Assembly (NCBI RefSeq): GCF_015845845.1
Contig: NZ_LDIG01000072.1
Coordinates: 1 to 44,796 of the forward strand
DNA: 44,796 nt
From: Paenibacillus dendritiformis
GTDB lineage: Bacteria; Bacillota; Bacilli; Paenibacillales; Paenibacillaceae
Reading direction: 5' to 3'
The position numbers and the translations under genes are program-made. Below are positions 16,897 to 24,728 of this stretch, piece after piece. The notes beneath the pieces are model-generated. The model was not told the DNA's origin. It worked only from the letters and a program-made list of their open reading frames with translations, and made no database searches. Position 1 is the stretch's first letter; the number at the start of each line of letters is the position of its first letter.

Positions 16897-17955
16897 TCAG
16901 GACAGCCATTGCTGCAGATGCGCCTTCACGAACGCATCATCGCTCCAATGCGGATAATCCCGCTGGATGCGGTCGATCTCCTCGGCCTGGCCCGGAGAGA
17001 GCGTCTCCTCCGGATTAAGGCACCATATGCCCGGCAGCAGTCCCTGCCGGCGAAGCACTTCGTGAATGCCGGGAATGCAGCCGGCGAACTGATGGGCCGC
17101 ATCGAACAGCACCGCGTTGCAATCGGTCACCTCGATATTGCGGGTCAGCCATTCGGCGTCGAGCGATCCGGAAGCCCGCGCCTCCTTAATCGACGCCAGC
17201 AGCTCGGCCGCCTTGTGCGTCCAGACGGCCCAATGGCCGAGCAGCCCGCCGACGATGCGCTTCTCCACCGTCTCTCCGTTCACCCGGAACCGGAACACCG
17301 TCAGCAGATCATTGATAATGTTGTCGTCATTGCCGGTGTAGAGCGCAATCTCGTCGCGCCGCGGCGACTCGCATACCGCGCGTACGACGTCGATCGTCTG
17401 GTACCGGTTGAAGGGCGCCATCTTGACGGCGACGACGCCGGGGATGTCGGCGAACGCTCTCCAGAATGAATAGCTGAACACCCGGCCGCCCACCGATGGC
17501 TGCAAATAAAAGCCGAACACCGGCATGACCGCGGCAACCCGTCTCGTCCGCTCCAGCAGCTCCTCCTCGGTATAGCCGGACACGCCCATGCTCAGCAGAC
17601 CGGCATGGTAGCCCAGACTGCGGGCCGTCTCGGCTTCCTGGAGCGCCTGCTCCGTCGGCCCGCATAGCCCGGCGACCATCAGGAACGGCCTTGCGAGCCG
17701 GGCCCGGTCGACCTCCTCCGCGGCCAAGGCCAGCACCTTCTCATAGAGGCGGTGCTTCGGGTCGCGGATTTCGAACTGCGTCGAATGCACGCCGATGGCG
17801 ATGCCGCCGGCGCCCGAAGCCGCATAATAGCGGGTCAACGCCCGCTGATAGCGCTCGTCCAGCTCCCTGCGTTCATTCAGAGCCAACGGATGGGCCGGAA
17901 TGCACAGGCCGTCGTGCAGCGCCCGCGTCAGCCCTTCTGTCCAGTTCGCGGCCAT
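16897..17955 (-). CDS. Dihydrodipicolinate synthase (DapA)-family lyase
   Basis: This 352-residue class I aldolase-type TIM barrel has the Schiff-base Lys at about K178 (VVAVKMAPF) and the catalytic Tyr near Y150 (VFGFYLQPSVGG). It is longer than true DapA (~290) and has an extra C-terminal segment, so it is a relative that cleaves or forms C-C bonds with pyruvate-like acids. It follows the epimerase gene with a one-base gap and surely shares its transcript. The pair suggests a small catabolic step on a sugar acid or hydroxy-acid. No substrate can be named. No other pathway gene lies adjacent. Confidence 0.85.
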   Translation of the reverse strand: MAANWTEGLTRALHDGLCIPAHPLALNERRELDERYQRALTRYYAASGAGGIAIGVHSTQFEIRDPKHRLYEKVLALAAEEVDRARLARPFLMVAGLCGPTEQALQEAETARSLGYHAGLLSMGVSGYTEEELLERTRRVAAVMPVFGFYLQPSVGGRVFSYSFWRAFADIPGVVAVKMAPFNRYQTIDVVRAVCESPRRDEIALYTGNDDNIINDLLTVFRFRVNGETVEKRIVGGLLGHWAVWTHKAAELLASIKEARASGSLDAEWLTRNIEVTDCNAVLFDAAHQFAGCIPGIHEVLRRQGLLPGIWCLNPEETLSPGQAEEIDRIQRDYPHWSDDAFVKAHLQQWLS

Positions 17956-17956
17956 G

Positions 17957-19000
17957 TCAGAATTTCCCCTCCCGTTCCTGAAAATGCGTCGGCTTGTTCA
18001 TCGTCTTCCCGTCCCGCTTCACCCATTCCGCCGTCCAGTCGAACAGCGTCTGCAGAGGTACGGAAGGATACCCGAACCGCTGCATGGCCGCTGACGCGTT
18101 GCTGAGCAGCGCCTCGGAGGACTCCTCGGACGTATAGATCGGCTGCTTGCCGAGCCGTCTTCCCAGCTCTTCGGCCGCATAACGGACCGCCACCGTCTCC
18201 GGACCGGTTATGTTATAGACGGCCGGCGGCGTATCGCAAGCGAGCAGCGCCCGGATCGCAATCTCATTCGCGTCCCCCTGCCAAATGCAGTTGAAATGCC
18301 CCATCGTCAGATCGATCGGCTGTCCGGACGCGACCGACTTCGCGATTTCGAGCAGCACCCCATAGCGCAAATCGATGGCATAATTCAACCGGTAAATGCA
18401 GATCGGCGTTCCGTACTGTCGCGAAAAATGCTCGAACATCCGTTCACGGCCGAGGCAGGATTGTCCGTACTCGCCAATCGGCGCAGGGGACTGGCTCTCG
18501 GAAGCTCCCCCCTGCTTCACCGGCGTAAGCGGATACACATTGCCGGTCGAGAAGACGACGATGCGGGACGACCTGAACTTCTGGGCGACCCGTCCCGGCA
18601 AGTACGTATTCATCGCCCACGTCAGATGCTCCTTCCCTGTCGTTCCGAATTTCGTGCCGGCCATGAAGATGACATTCGGCACATCCGGGAGCGCTTGCAG
18701 CGCATCGTCATCGAGCAGATCGCAGGAGATCGCCCCTACCCCGCCCGCAGTCAGCTTTTCCATCAGACCCGGTTCCGAGAAACGCGATACGGCGTACACC
18801 TTTTTATCCACGCCGGCTGCGCGCATCGCCTCGACCGCCAGCTTCGCCAGCGTGGGGCCCATTTTGCCTCCCGCTCCAAGCAGCATAATATCGCCGTCCA
18901 GACGGCGCACATCCTCGATCAGCCGTCGGGATGGAGTAGACAGCATTTGTTCCAATTGTTCTTCCGAATGAATCAACGGTTGCTCCGTTTGCATCAACAC
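17957..19000 (-). CDS. NAD-dependent epimerase/dehydratase-like protein lacking the YxxxK lysine
   Basis: This 347-residue protein is an extended-SDR relative with a Rossmann motif GAGGKMG (near residue 42), an active-site-like STGNVY, and a C-terminal domain including YNITGPETV. In the usual Y-x-x-x-K position it reads YGQSC (Tyr178, Cys182), so the catalytic Lys is replaced. The sequence is otherwise intact, so this looks like a subfamily feature rather than decay. Start GTG 19000 lies 8 bases after GGAGG. It is the first gene of an operon with the DapA-like lyase. NAD binding is likely; the reaction is unknown. Confidence 0.82.
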   Translation of the reverse strand: MLMQTEQPLIHSEEQLEQMLSTPSRRLIEDVRRLDGDIMLLGAGGKMGPTLAKLAVEAMRAAGVDKKVYAVSRFSEPGLMEKLTAGGVGAISCDLLDDDALQALPDVPNVIFMAGTKFGTTGKEHLTWAMNTYLPGRVAQKFRSSRIVVFSTGNVYPLTPVKQGGASESQSPAPIGEYGQSCLGRERMFEHFSRQYGTPICIYRLNYAIDLRYGVLLEIAKSVASGQPIDLTMGHFNCIWQGDANEIAIRALLACDTPPAVYNITGPETVAVRYAAEELGRRLGKQPIYTSEESSEALLSNASAAMQRFGYPSVPLQTLFDWTAEWVKRDGKTMNKPTHFQEREGKF

Positions 19001-19281
19001 GGGTAATTCCTCCCTCCGATGAGTAGCTTGTAATCATTGCTGCTAATTCCATCATACGGGCGTCCCGTGAAGGAAAACAAATCTTTAAATCGTCTATAAA
19101 TGGTTTCGTGACAGCATCGGACATAATGAAGGACGCCATACGACAGCACCGTTGCTCTCCGCCCATAGCGTAATTACATTACATATGTTACTATATTATA
19201 GTTAGTATTGAGCAAATGGATTAATCCGGGCTGCCTCAGCCCATGCTACACATGTAGACCTCAGGAAGGATGATGATCAGC

Positions 19282-19929
19282 ATGAACCAACAGCCCCCTG
19301 CGGCCACGGCCGCCGAGACGATGCGCTCCCGGCATTCGGTGCGCAAATATGTTCCGGGCGTGCGCATCCCGGAAGCAGACATGAATGAAATCCTGCGCTT
19401 GGCCGGAACGGCCCCGTCCTCATGGAATTTGCAGCATTGGCGCTTTCTCGTGATCGAGGAAGAGGAGAACAAGCGGGCCCTGCTGCCGATCGCGAATAAT
19501 CAGCAGCAGATTGTCGACTGCTCCGCCGTCGTCGCCATTCTGGGCGACACGCAGGCGAACTTGGTCGCTGCCGACATCTACGGCGCCCAGCTGGCGGCGG
19601 GTTCGATTACGCAGCAAGTGCATGACACGCTGGTCGGCAATATTAACCGGGCCTATGCGTCATCGCCTCAAGTCGGCGTGGAGGAAGCGATCCGCAATGC
19701 CTCCCTCGCCGCCATGCAGCTTATGCTCGCGGCGACCGCCGCAGGCTACGCCTCATGCCCGATCGGCGGCTTCCGCCGCGACGAGCTGATCAAGACATTC
19801 CGCATTCCGGAGCGGTATGTCCCGGTTATGCTTGTAACGATCGGACAAGCGGCTGCGCCCGCCCACCCGACCGGGCGCTTCCCGCTGGAACAGACCGTTA
19901 TTCGGGAACGTTTTCCGGAACAGCCTTAA
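19282..19929 (+). CDS. Nitroreductase-family flavoprotein (YdgI/YodC-like)
   Basis: This ~215-residue FMN-dependent reductase has the N-terminal RHSVRKY motif, the substrate/FMN loop LAGTAPSSWNLQHWRFLVI (near residue 42) and the ASCPIGGF segment. Family members reduce nitroaromatics, quinones or enones with NAD(P)H. An ATG at 19270 is possible but abuts AGGAAGG, so the later ATG at 19282 is preferred. The upstream 19001-19269 region holds divergent promoters and an AT-rich near-palindrome around ATTACATATGTTA. A convergent terminator follows. The native substrate is unknown. Confidence 0.88.
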   Translation: MNQQPPAATAAETMRSRHSVRKYVPGVRIPEADMNEILRLAGTAPSSWNLQHWRFLVIEEEENKRALLPIANNQQQIVDCSAVVAILGDTQANLVAADIYGAQLAAGSITQQVHDTLVGNINRAYASSPQVGVEEAIRNASLAAMQLMLAATAAGYASCPIGGFRRDELIKTFRIPERYVPVMLVTIGQAAAPAHPTGRFPLEQTVIRERFPEQP

Positions 19930-19948
19930 TCTCTCTAGCGCATGACGA

Positions 19949-19981
19949 AGCGCCGGCACCCTTGACAGGACGCCGGCGCTT
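19949..19981. terminator. Bidirectional terminator after the nitroreductase gene
   Basis: AAGCGCCGGC pairs with GCCGGCGCTT around a 13-base loop. Convergent stops lie at 19929 and 20026. Confidence 0.75.
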
Positions 19982-20025
19982 CTGTGCGTATGACCGGAGG
20001 CATGCGGAACACCGCGGTTCATGCC

Positions 20026-20418
20026 TCACACCGGTCCGCTCCACCGCATCTTCACATCCAGCTCGCAGCAATCGTTCGGGTCCGTATCGGGCCGCATCGC
20101 GATCTTGATGCCGGCCGGCGTCACTTTGACCGCGATGGGGACCGAGATCCCCGTTGATCGGAGCAGCCGCAGCACCTCCTGCTCGTGGCCGCGCTGAGCC
20201 GCGTCCATAACCGAGGCGGCCAGCCTTCGATCTCTCTCGATGGCGGACAGCAGCTCAATCGCCTGCCGGGACAGGCGCTTCGATGTCGAGGCGGAGGCGA
20301 CGAACTTATCCGGCTTCACCGCCGGATAGGGATCGGGCCTGGAGATCGGCGATGTTCCGCTCGCTGCCGCGCTTCCGGGCGCGGACGGATAACGGGGTCC
20401 GGGCACATAAGGCGCCAT
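20026..20418 (-). CDS. Uncharacterised protein with Pro-rich N-terminus
   Basis: This 130-residue protein has residues 1-45 low-complexity and Pro/Ser/Ala-rich (MAPYVPGPRYPSAPGSA), then a helical segment (SRQAIELLSAIERDRRLA) and a small C-terminal alpha/beta stretch ending in CCELDVKMRW. It has no signal peptide or membrane helix. The ATG at 20418 follows GGAG by 8 bases. It stands between convergent and co-directional genes with no functional hint. I do not recognise the family. A short disordered leader plus a compact domain is all that can be said. Confidence 0.7.
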   Translation of the reverse strand: MAPYVPGPRYPSAPGSAAASGTSPISRPDPYPAVKPDKFVASASTSKRLSRQAIELLSAIERDRRLAASVMDAAQRGHEQEVLRLLRSTGISVPIAVKVTPAGIKIAMRPDTDPNDCCELDVKMRWSGPV

Positions 20419-20529
20419 GGCGGACACTCCTTCCATAGATTGGAATACATCAGCCTATGCGCCAGTCGGCAGGGCCGTGCGGAACCCTTGCCGGACGGTC
20501 CCTCGCCAGACCGTTGTGAGGGCGGCCGC

Positions 20530-21471
20530 TCAGAAAATGCTCCATTCAAATTGCTCGGACAGCATAGACAGAATGTGCACGCCGGCGACGCTATTCCCCT
20601 TCTCATTAAGCGCCGGGCCATAGACGCCGATGCCCAACTGGCCCGGAATGAGCGCCATGATGCCCCCCGATACGCCGCTCTTCGCCGGAATCCCGGCTTC
20701 GAGCGCAAATTCGCCCGACGCATTGTACATCCCGCAGGTCGTCATGAACGAGGTCGCGATCTGAACGTATCTCCTCGGAATATAGCAATGTCCCGTAACC
20801 GGATCGCATCCCCGGTTCGCCAGCACGAGCGCCATCCGCGCCAGTTGGCATGTCCGGACCTCGATGGCGCATTGCCGGAAATAGACGTCGAGCGTGGCCT
20901 CCACGTCCCCTTCCAAAATGCCGTTGTCCTTCAAATAATAAGCCAGCGAACGGTTCCGGTAAGCGGTCTCCCGTTCGCTCTCGTAGATTCGCCGGTTCCA
21001 GGTGATGCCGGGATCGTCCGCCAGCATCCGGATGAACTCCAGCAGCCGCTCCGACTTCTCCTCCGGAGTCCGTCCTTCGATCAACGAGGCGATCGCGATC
21101 GCCCCCGCATTGATGAACGGGTTGAACGGCTTCCCGGGATCGACCAGCTCCAGCTTCAAAATCGAATTGAAATCATCGCCGGTCGGCTCCTTGCCCACCT
21201 TGGCGAAGACCCCGGCCTCGCCGCTGTCCAGGAGCGCGAGCAGCAGCGAAAACACCTTCGACACGCTCTGCATCGTGAACGGCTCCTCCGTCTCGCCGGC
21301 CTTCACCCGTTCTCCCCGTATCCCGCAGAGCGAGATGCCGAGCGCATCCGGTCTTGCTTCGGCGAGACCCGGAATATAAGTGGCCACTTTGCCGGCAGCC
21401 GCCATCCGCCGGCTCTCCTCCAGCCACTGCGGCAGCTCCCGCTCCAATTCATTCCAATGTGCTGCTATCAC
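20530..21471 (-). CDS. glsA: Glutaminase A
   Basis: This 313-residue serine-dependent glutaminase hydrolyses glutamine to glutamate and ammonia. The beta-lactamase-like SxxK motif is SVSKVF (near residue 69). NPFINAGAIA and the C-terminal KSGVSGGIMALIPGQLGIGVYGP are characteristic. Start is GTG 21471 with GGAAGG ~10 bases upstream. The protein is complete and of family length. It lacks the STAS or ankyrin extensions of some homologues. No transporter or regulator is adjacent, unlike ybgJ-glnT loci in Bacillus. Confidence 0.95.
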   Translation of the reverse strand: MIAAHWNELERELPQWLEESRRMAAAGKVATYIPGLAEARPDALGISLCGIRGERVKAGETEEPFTMQSVSKVFSLLLALLDSGEAGVFAKVGKEPTGDDFNSILKLELVDPGKPFNPFINAGAIAIASLIEGRTPEEKSERLLEFIRMLADDPGITWNRRIYESERETAYRNRSLAYYLKDNGILEGDVEATLDVYFRQCAIEVRTCQLARMALVLANRGCDPVTGHCYIPRRYVQIATSFMTTCGMYNASGEFALEAGIPAKSGVSGGIMALIPGQLGIGVYGPALNEKGNSVAGVHILSMLSEQFEWSIF

Positions 21472-21592
21472 ACCGCGTCATCCTTCCCTTGCTTCACGCA
21501 TTGATGTCCATAGCGTGTCTAGGCAGGCGGCATTCCATACGCTCCATATGCGCGGCTCGCGCCATTCGAGCCGGGGAAAGCCGCCCTTCCTC

Positions 21593-21985
21593 CTAACGCT
21601 TCTCCATGCCGGATCCGGACAGCTTGTCGCGGATGCGGCCCTCGTATCGGTAATATGCTTCATTCGCCGCCCAACCGCGATCCTCCGACATCTTGGCCAG
21701 CCGCACCTGGCGCTCGGTCAGACGCCGGCGGATGCCGTCGCGGGCCTCCTCGTCCGTGCAAGCCGCCAGCAATTGCTCCAGCCGGACAATGTCCTGGCGC
21801 AGCTTCTGCCGCTCGGGGAGCAAACCTGCGTTATCCAGCACCAAATAACCCGCGCGCAAATGCTCGGGCACATGGGACAGATCCCGCAGCTTCAACGGCT
21901 TGCCCTTGCCCTGCAGGTCATCGAAAACGCCCTCTTCCATCGCCTCTTCGATTTTGCGTTCGGCAATCCAACTCAGTATGCTCAT
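21593..21985 (-). CDS. DUF1992 (DnaJ-C28-like) protein
   Basis: This 130-residue helical protein begins with the family motif SWIAERKIEEAMEEGVFDDL and continues with GKGKPL and LPERQKLRQDIVRL. DUF1992 occurs as a stand-alone protein in bacteria and as part of mitochondrial DNAJC28. The function is not established. The ATG at 21985 has AGGAGG 7 bases upstream. Its start lies 68 bp inside the end of the preceding hydrolase gene, in another frame, so the two are probably translated from one mRNA. Confidence 0.88.
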   Translation of the reverse strand: MSILSWIAERKIEEAMEEGVFDDLQGKGKPLKLRDLSHVPEHLRAGYLVLDNAGLLPERQKLRQDIVRLEQLLAACTDEEARDGIRRRLTERQVRLAKMSEDRGWAANEAYYRYEGRIRDKLSGSGMEKR

Positions 21986-22832
21986 CCGGATTCCTCCTAT
22001 TTCTAAATTCCTTGACCATCTCCAGAAAGAGATGCTCCTCTTCCAAATAAGGAACATGGCTGCTTTCACGGAACACAACCAGTTGCGAGTGCGGCAGAAG
22101 TTCCTGTATTTCCTGTGAAAAGGGCAGCGGACACTGGGTGTCATGTGCTCCGCAATAAACGATCGACGGCGTAAGAACGCCAGGCAGCATCCCGGTAATA
22201 TCGTAATCCGGCAGCTCGACATACGAATAATAATCCAGCCTGCGCTGAATGACTCGCCCGCTGCTCGGTTCAGAGAAATAACGTTCAAATTGCTCCGGCT
22301 TGTACAGTGACATCTCTGTCCATTCCCTCCCCGCCAACGATCGCTCTTCTCGTGTAGATTCCGGAGATTGGAAAATCGAGAATAACTCGCGCAGTCTGGC
22401 ATTCAGCGGACTCCTCGGGCAATACATGCTGCCTTCATGCTCCATATACCGATTCGAGGCCGCAGCGCCGCCAACCAGCATTTTCGTCAACGAGCCAGGG
22501 TATAGTATCGCGTACATCAGTCCAAGCATTCCGCCTGTCGAGTGGCCGGCATAGCTCCATTGTTCCAGTGCCAACGCTTCCCTGACCGCTTCTAAATCTT
22601 TGCATGTCTCGGCCATTCCAAGCTCATGCTCGGATTTTATTTTACACGAATTGCCCGCCTCTTTTAAATTGATTAGATACACCCGAAATTGTTCCGTGAA
22701 CCGGTCAGCAAAATAGTAGCCTCGCTCATTAAATTCGCTGTACAAATGCGCAATGCATAACGGATCGCCTTGGCCTTGCATAAAGATCTCGAATCTTCCT
22801 CTGTCCGTGTCCAGCATTTTTGCGGTCCACAT
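21918..22832 (-). CDS. Alpha/beta hydrolase (proline-iminopeptidase-like)
   Basis: This ~304-residue hydrolase has the nucleophile elbow AGHSTGG (Ser near residue 99), a plausible Asp in YCGAHDTQCP, and His in SSHVPYLE near the C-terminus, giving a complete catalytic triad. The start at 22832 follows GGAGTG by 7 bases. The last ~30 residues (RRNPDEHTELDCRTQNRRG) are charged and overlap the start of the DUF1992 gene by 68 bp. Related enzymes stop before this, so the tail may reflect a lost stop codon. The substrate is unknown. Confidence 0.88.
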   Translation of the reverse strand: MWTAKMLDTDRGRFEIFMQGQGDPLCIAHLYSEFNERGYYFADRFTEQFRVYLINLKEAGNSCKIKSEHELGMAETCKDLEAVREALALEQWSYAGHSTGGMLGLMYAILYPGSLTKMLVGGAAASNRYMEHEGSMYCPRSPLNARLRELFSIFQSPESTREERSLAGREWTEMSLYKPEQFERYFSEPSSGRVIQRRLDYYSYVELPDYDITGMLPGVLTPSIVYCGAHDTQCPLPFSQEIQELLPHSQLVVFRESSHVPYLEEEHLFLEMVKEFRNRRNPDEHTELDCRTQNRRGDGRGRFR

Positions 22833-22902
22833 CAATTTTCACTCCATCCGTTCGAATCTATCCCGCCTGTCCGGGCTCGTATGAACAAGCCCTCTTTCCC
22901 CC

Positions 22903-22936
22903 AAAAAAACCGAAGCTCCCGTGGCGGGAACTCCGG
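22903..22936 (-). terminator. Terminator of the DUF3939-like gene
   Basis: Reading leftward, CCGGAGTTCCCG pairs with CGGGAGCTTCGG around a 3-base loop, followed by T7. The remaining 22833-23013 shows no gene. Confidence 0.88.
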
Positions 22937-23013
22937 TCTCATGCTGGTCTTGGTGCAGGCGGCGGCAAGCGCCGCCTGATCCGGCTGTGCCGCGCTGCTG
23001 CCGTGCGCCAACG

Positions 23014-23487
23014 TTACTGCAGCCGCCCAGGCCAATCCGGCTCATGAGTCAGCATGAACTGCTCTGTCGTCAAGTAGAGCGGAATCGGCGGCTTCTCTTT
23101 TAAATAATGCCGTTCGATCAGCTTGTCGTAATGAACTTGGCGATTTCGGGTGCCCGGAATGACCGGCAAATCATCGTGATTCTCCAAATAATCGTCAACT
23201 GCCGCCTGCACGACGTCAAGGGACAGCGGAATATGCTTGTCTTGTTCCTCAAAAATCTCATAGGTCATACGGGACATATAAAAGCGCTGATCCGAAATTC
23301 CGCCCAGGTAACGCTTCAATCGGGACAAATCAATGCTTTGGTCGGGGCGGAGCAGCGTGGTTCGGGGTATTTGCTCCTGCATATCCTGTTCATACTGGAG
23401 CACCGCCCGCTTCATCTCGTCCAACGTGACATGAACCGCTTCGTGCCGGGGGGCAGAAGGCTTGCGCCGCTTGAACCACCGCATCAT
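23014..23487 (-). CDS. DUF3939-like protein
   Basis: This ~157-residue protein has a basic start (MMRWFKRRKPSAPRH). A domain with VTLDEMKRAVLQYEQDM, DLSRLKRYLGGISDQRFYMS and PIPLYLTTEQFMLTHEPDW follows, closely resembling what I recall of the Bacillus DUF3939 family. There is no signal peptide or membrane helix. The start at 23487 (with a second ATG at 23484) follows AGGTGGG. It is monocistronic, with a strong terminator and a promoter region containing an inverted repeat. The function is unknown, and the family name is from memory. Confidence 0.8.
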   Translation of the reverse strand: MMRWFKRRKPSAPRHEAVHVTLDEMKRAVLQYEQDMQEQIPRTTLLRPDQSIDLSRLKRYLGGISDQRFYMSRMTYEIFEEQDKHIPLSLDVVQAAVDDYLENHDDLPVIPGTRNRQVHYDKLIERHYLKEKPPIPLYLTTEQFMLTHEPDWPGRLQ

Positions 23488-23552
23488 CGAACCCACCTTT
23501 CTCCCGTTCCTGTACAGCATTCAGGAAGCAAGTATATTGTATTCGCTTACAG

Positions 23553-23570
23553 TTCCATTATAACATGGAA
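23553..23570. promoter_or_regulatory. Inverted repeat in a divergent promoter region
   Basis: TTCCAT-TATAAC-ATGGAA is a perfect 6-6-6 inverted repeat between the minus-strand DUF3939-like gene and the plus-strand SDR gene. On the minus strand it contains a TATAAT hexamer, so it may be an operator over a promoter. The function is inferred. Confidence 0.45.
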
Positions 23571-23705
23571 TGCCCTTGCTTTCCTCTGTTTTCGGACCTA
23601 TTTGCAGAGGTAAAAGGCAGCACTACGAAGCGGGGGCCCGATCGCGGCAGGCTGCGCCTGCCGGTAATGATCGGCCTGCCGATGGATATAGAGAGGAGTT
23701 GTGAC

Positions 23706-24506
23706 ATGGACCAGCAGCACCAACACGCGCCCGCGCCCATGGAAGGCGTCGCCATCGTCACCGGAGCCGGGTCAGGCATCGGACGCGCCGCCGCCCTCCG
23801 CTTGGCGGAAGCGGGCATGACCGTCGCCCTGCTCGATCGGAAGGATGATCGGACCTATGAGGCGGAGCGGCGGATGAACGCCCTGTATCCCGGGCGGGCC
23901 AACGCGTACGATGTTGACCTGAAGGACGCTTCCCGCGTCGGGAACGCGATCAAGGAAGCCGCAGCGCACGGGCCGATCAGGGCCGTATTCGCGAATGCCG
24001 GCATCAACGGGGTGCTGTCCTCGATCGAGGACATGAAGGTGGAGGATTGGGAGGATACGATCCGGACCAATCTGACCGGGACGTTCGTTACCGTAAAATA
24101 CGCCCTCCCCTATTTGAAGCAACATGGCGGCAGCATCGTCATTACGAGCTCGATTAACGGCAGCCGCAAGTTTTCCGGGTTCGGGATGAGCGCCTACAGC
24201 ACATCCAAAGCGGGCCAGGTCGCCTTCGCCAAGATGGCGGCGCTTGAACTGGCCCGCTATCGGATTCGCGTGAATGTCATCTGCCCCGGAGCCATCGAGA
24301 CCCATATCGGCGAGAATACGGACCGCAGACCGTCCGTAGACCGCATCTCGATCCCGGTCGAGTATCCACAGGGAAGCCAGCCGTTGGCGCATGGGCCCGG
24401 CAAGCCCGAGCAGGTCGCCGATTTGGTGGCGTTCCTCGTATCGGACGCCTCCAGTCATATTACCGGGGCCCAGATCGTTATTGACGGAGCGGAATCGCTC
24501 CTGTAG
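23706..24506 (+). CDS. Short-chain dehydrogenase/reductase (SDR)
   Basis: This 266-residue classical SDR has the nucleotide motif TGAGSGIGRA (near residue 20), NAGINGV, the catalytic Ser in VITSSINGS, and YSTSK giving Tyr and Lys, then VICPGAIETHI. The C-terminal substrate loop and final VIDGAESLL are intact. It should oxidise or reduce a secondary alcohol or ketone with NAD(P)(H). The ATG at 23706 has GAGGAG 7 bases upstream. It is monocistronic and convergent with metE. The substrate is unknown. Confidence 0.93.
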   Translation: MDQQHQHAPAPMEGVAIVTGAGSGIGRAAALRLAEAGMTVALLDRKDDRTYEAERRMNALYPGRANAYDVDLKDASRVGNAIKEAAAHGPIRAVFANAGINGVLSSIEDMKVEDWEDTIRTNLTGTFVTVKYALPYLKQHGGSIVITSSINGSRKFSGFGMSAYSTSKAGQVAFAKMAALELARYRIRVNVICPGAIETHIGENTDRRPSVDRISIPVEYPQGSQPLAHGPGKPEQVADLVAFLVSDASSHITGAQIVIDGAESLL

Positions 24507-24728
24507 GCAACGGGCCGCCCGGACGCCCCAGCCAGCCGAGCCAGCCGCGGAGGCGGAAGCCCGATAACGGGAAGCTCAGCGGCGGGATGACCGCACGGTC
24601 GGGCAAGGGCGGGCTATCCCCATCGCGGCTTTCACTCGCAGATTCGTCGTGAGCCGCCAGCCGCAGCCCGCCCCGCCCGTGGCCGACCCGCCAATAGCTG
24701 GCTCGCCCGTACCCGGCCCCCGCCCCGC

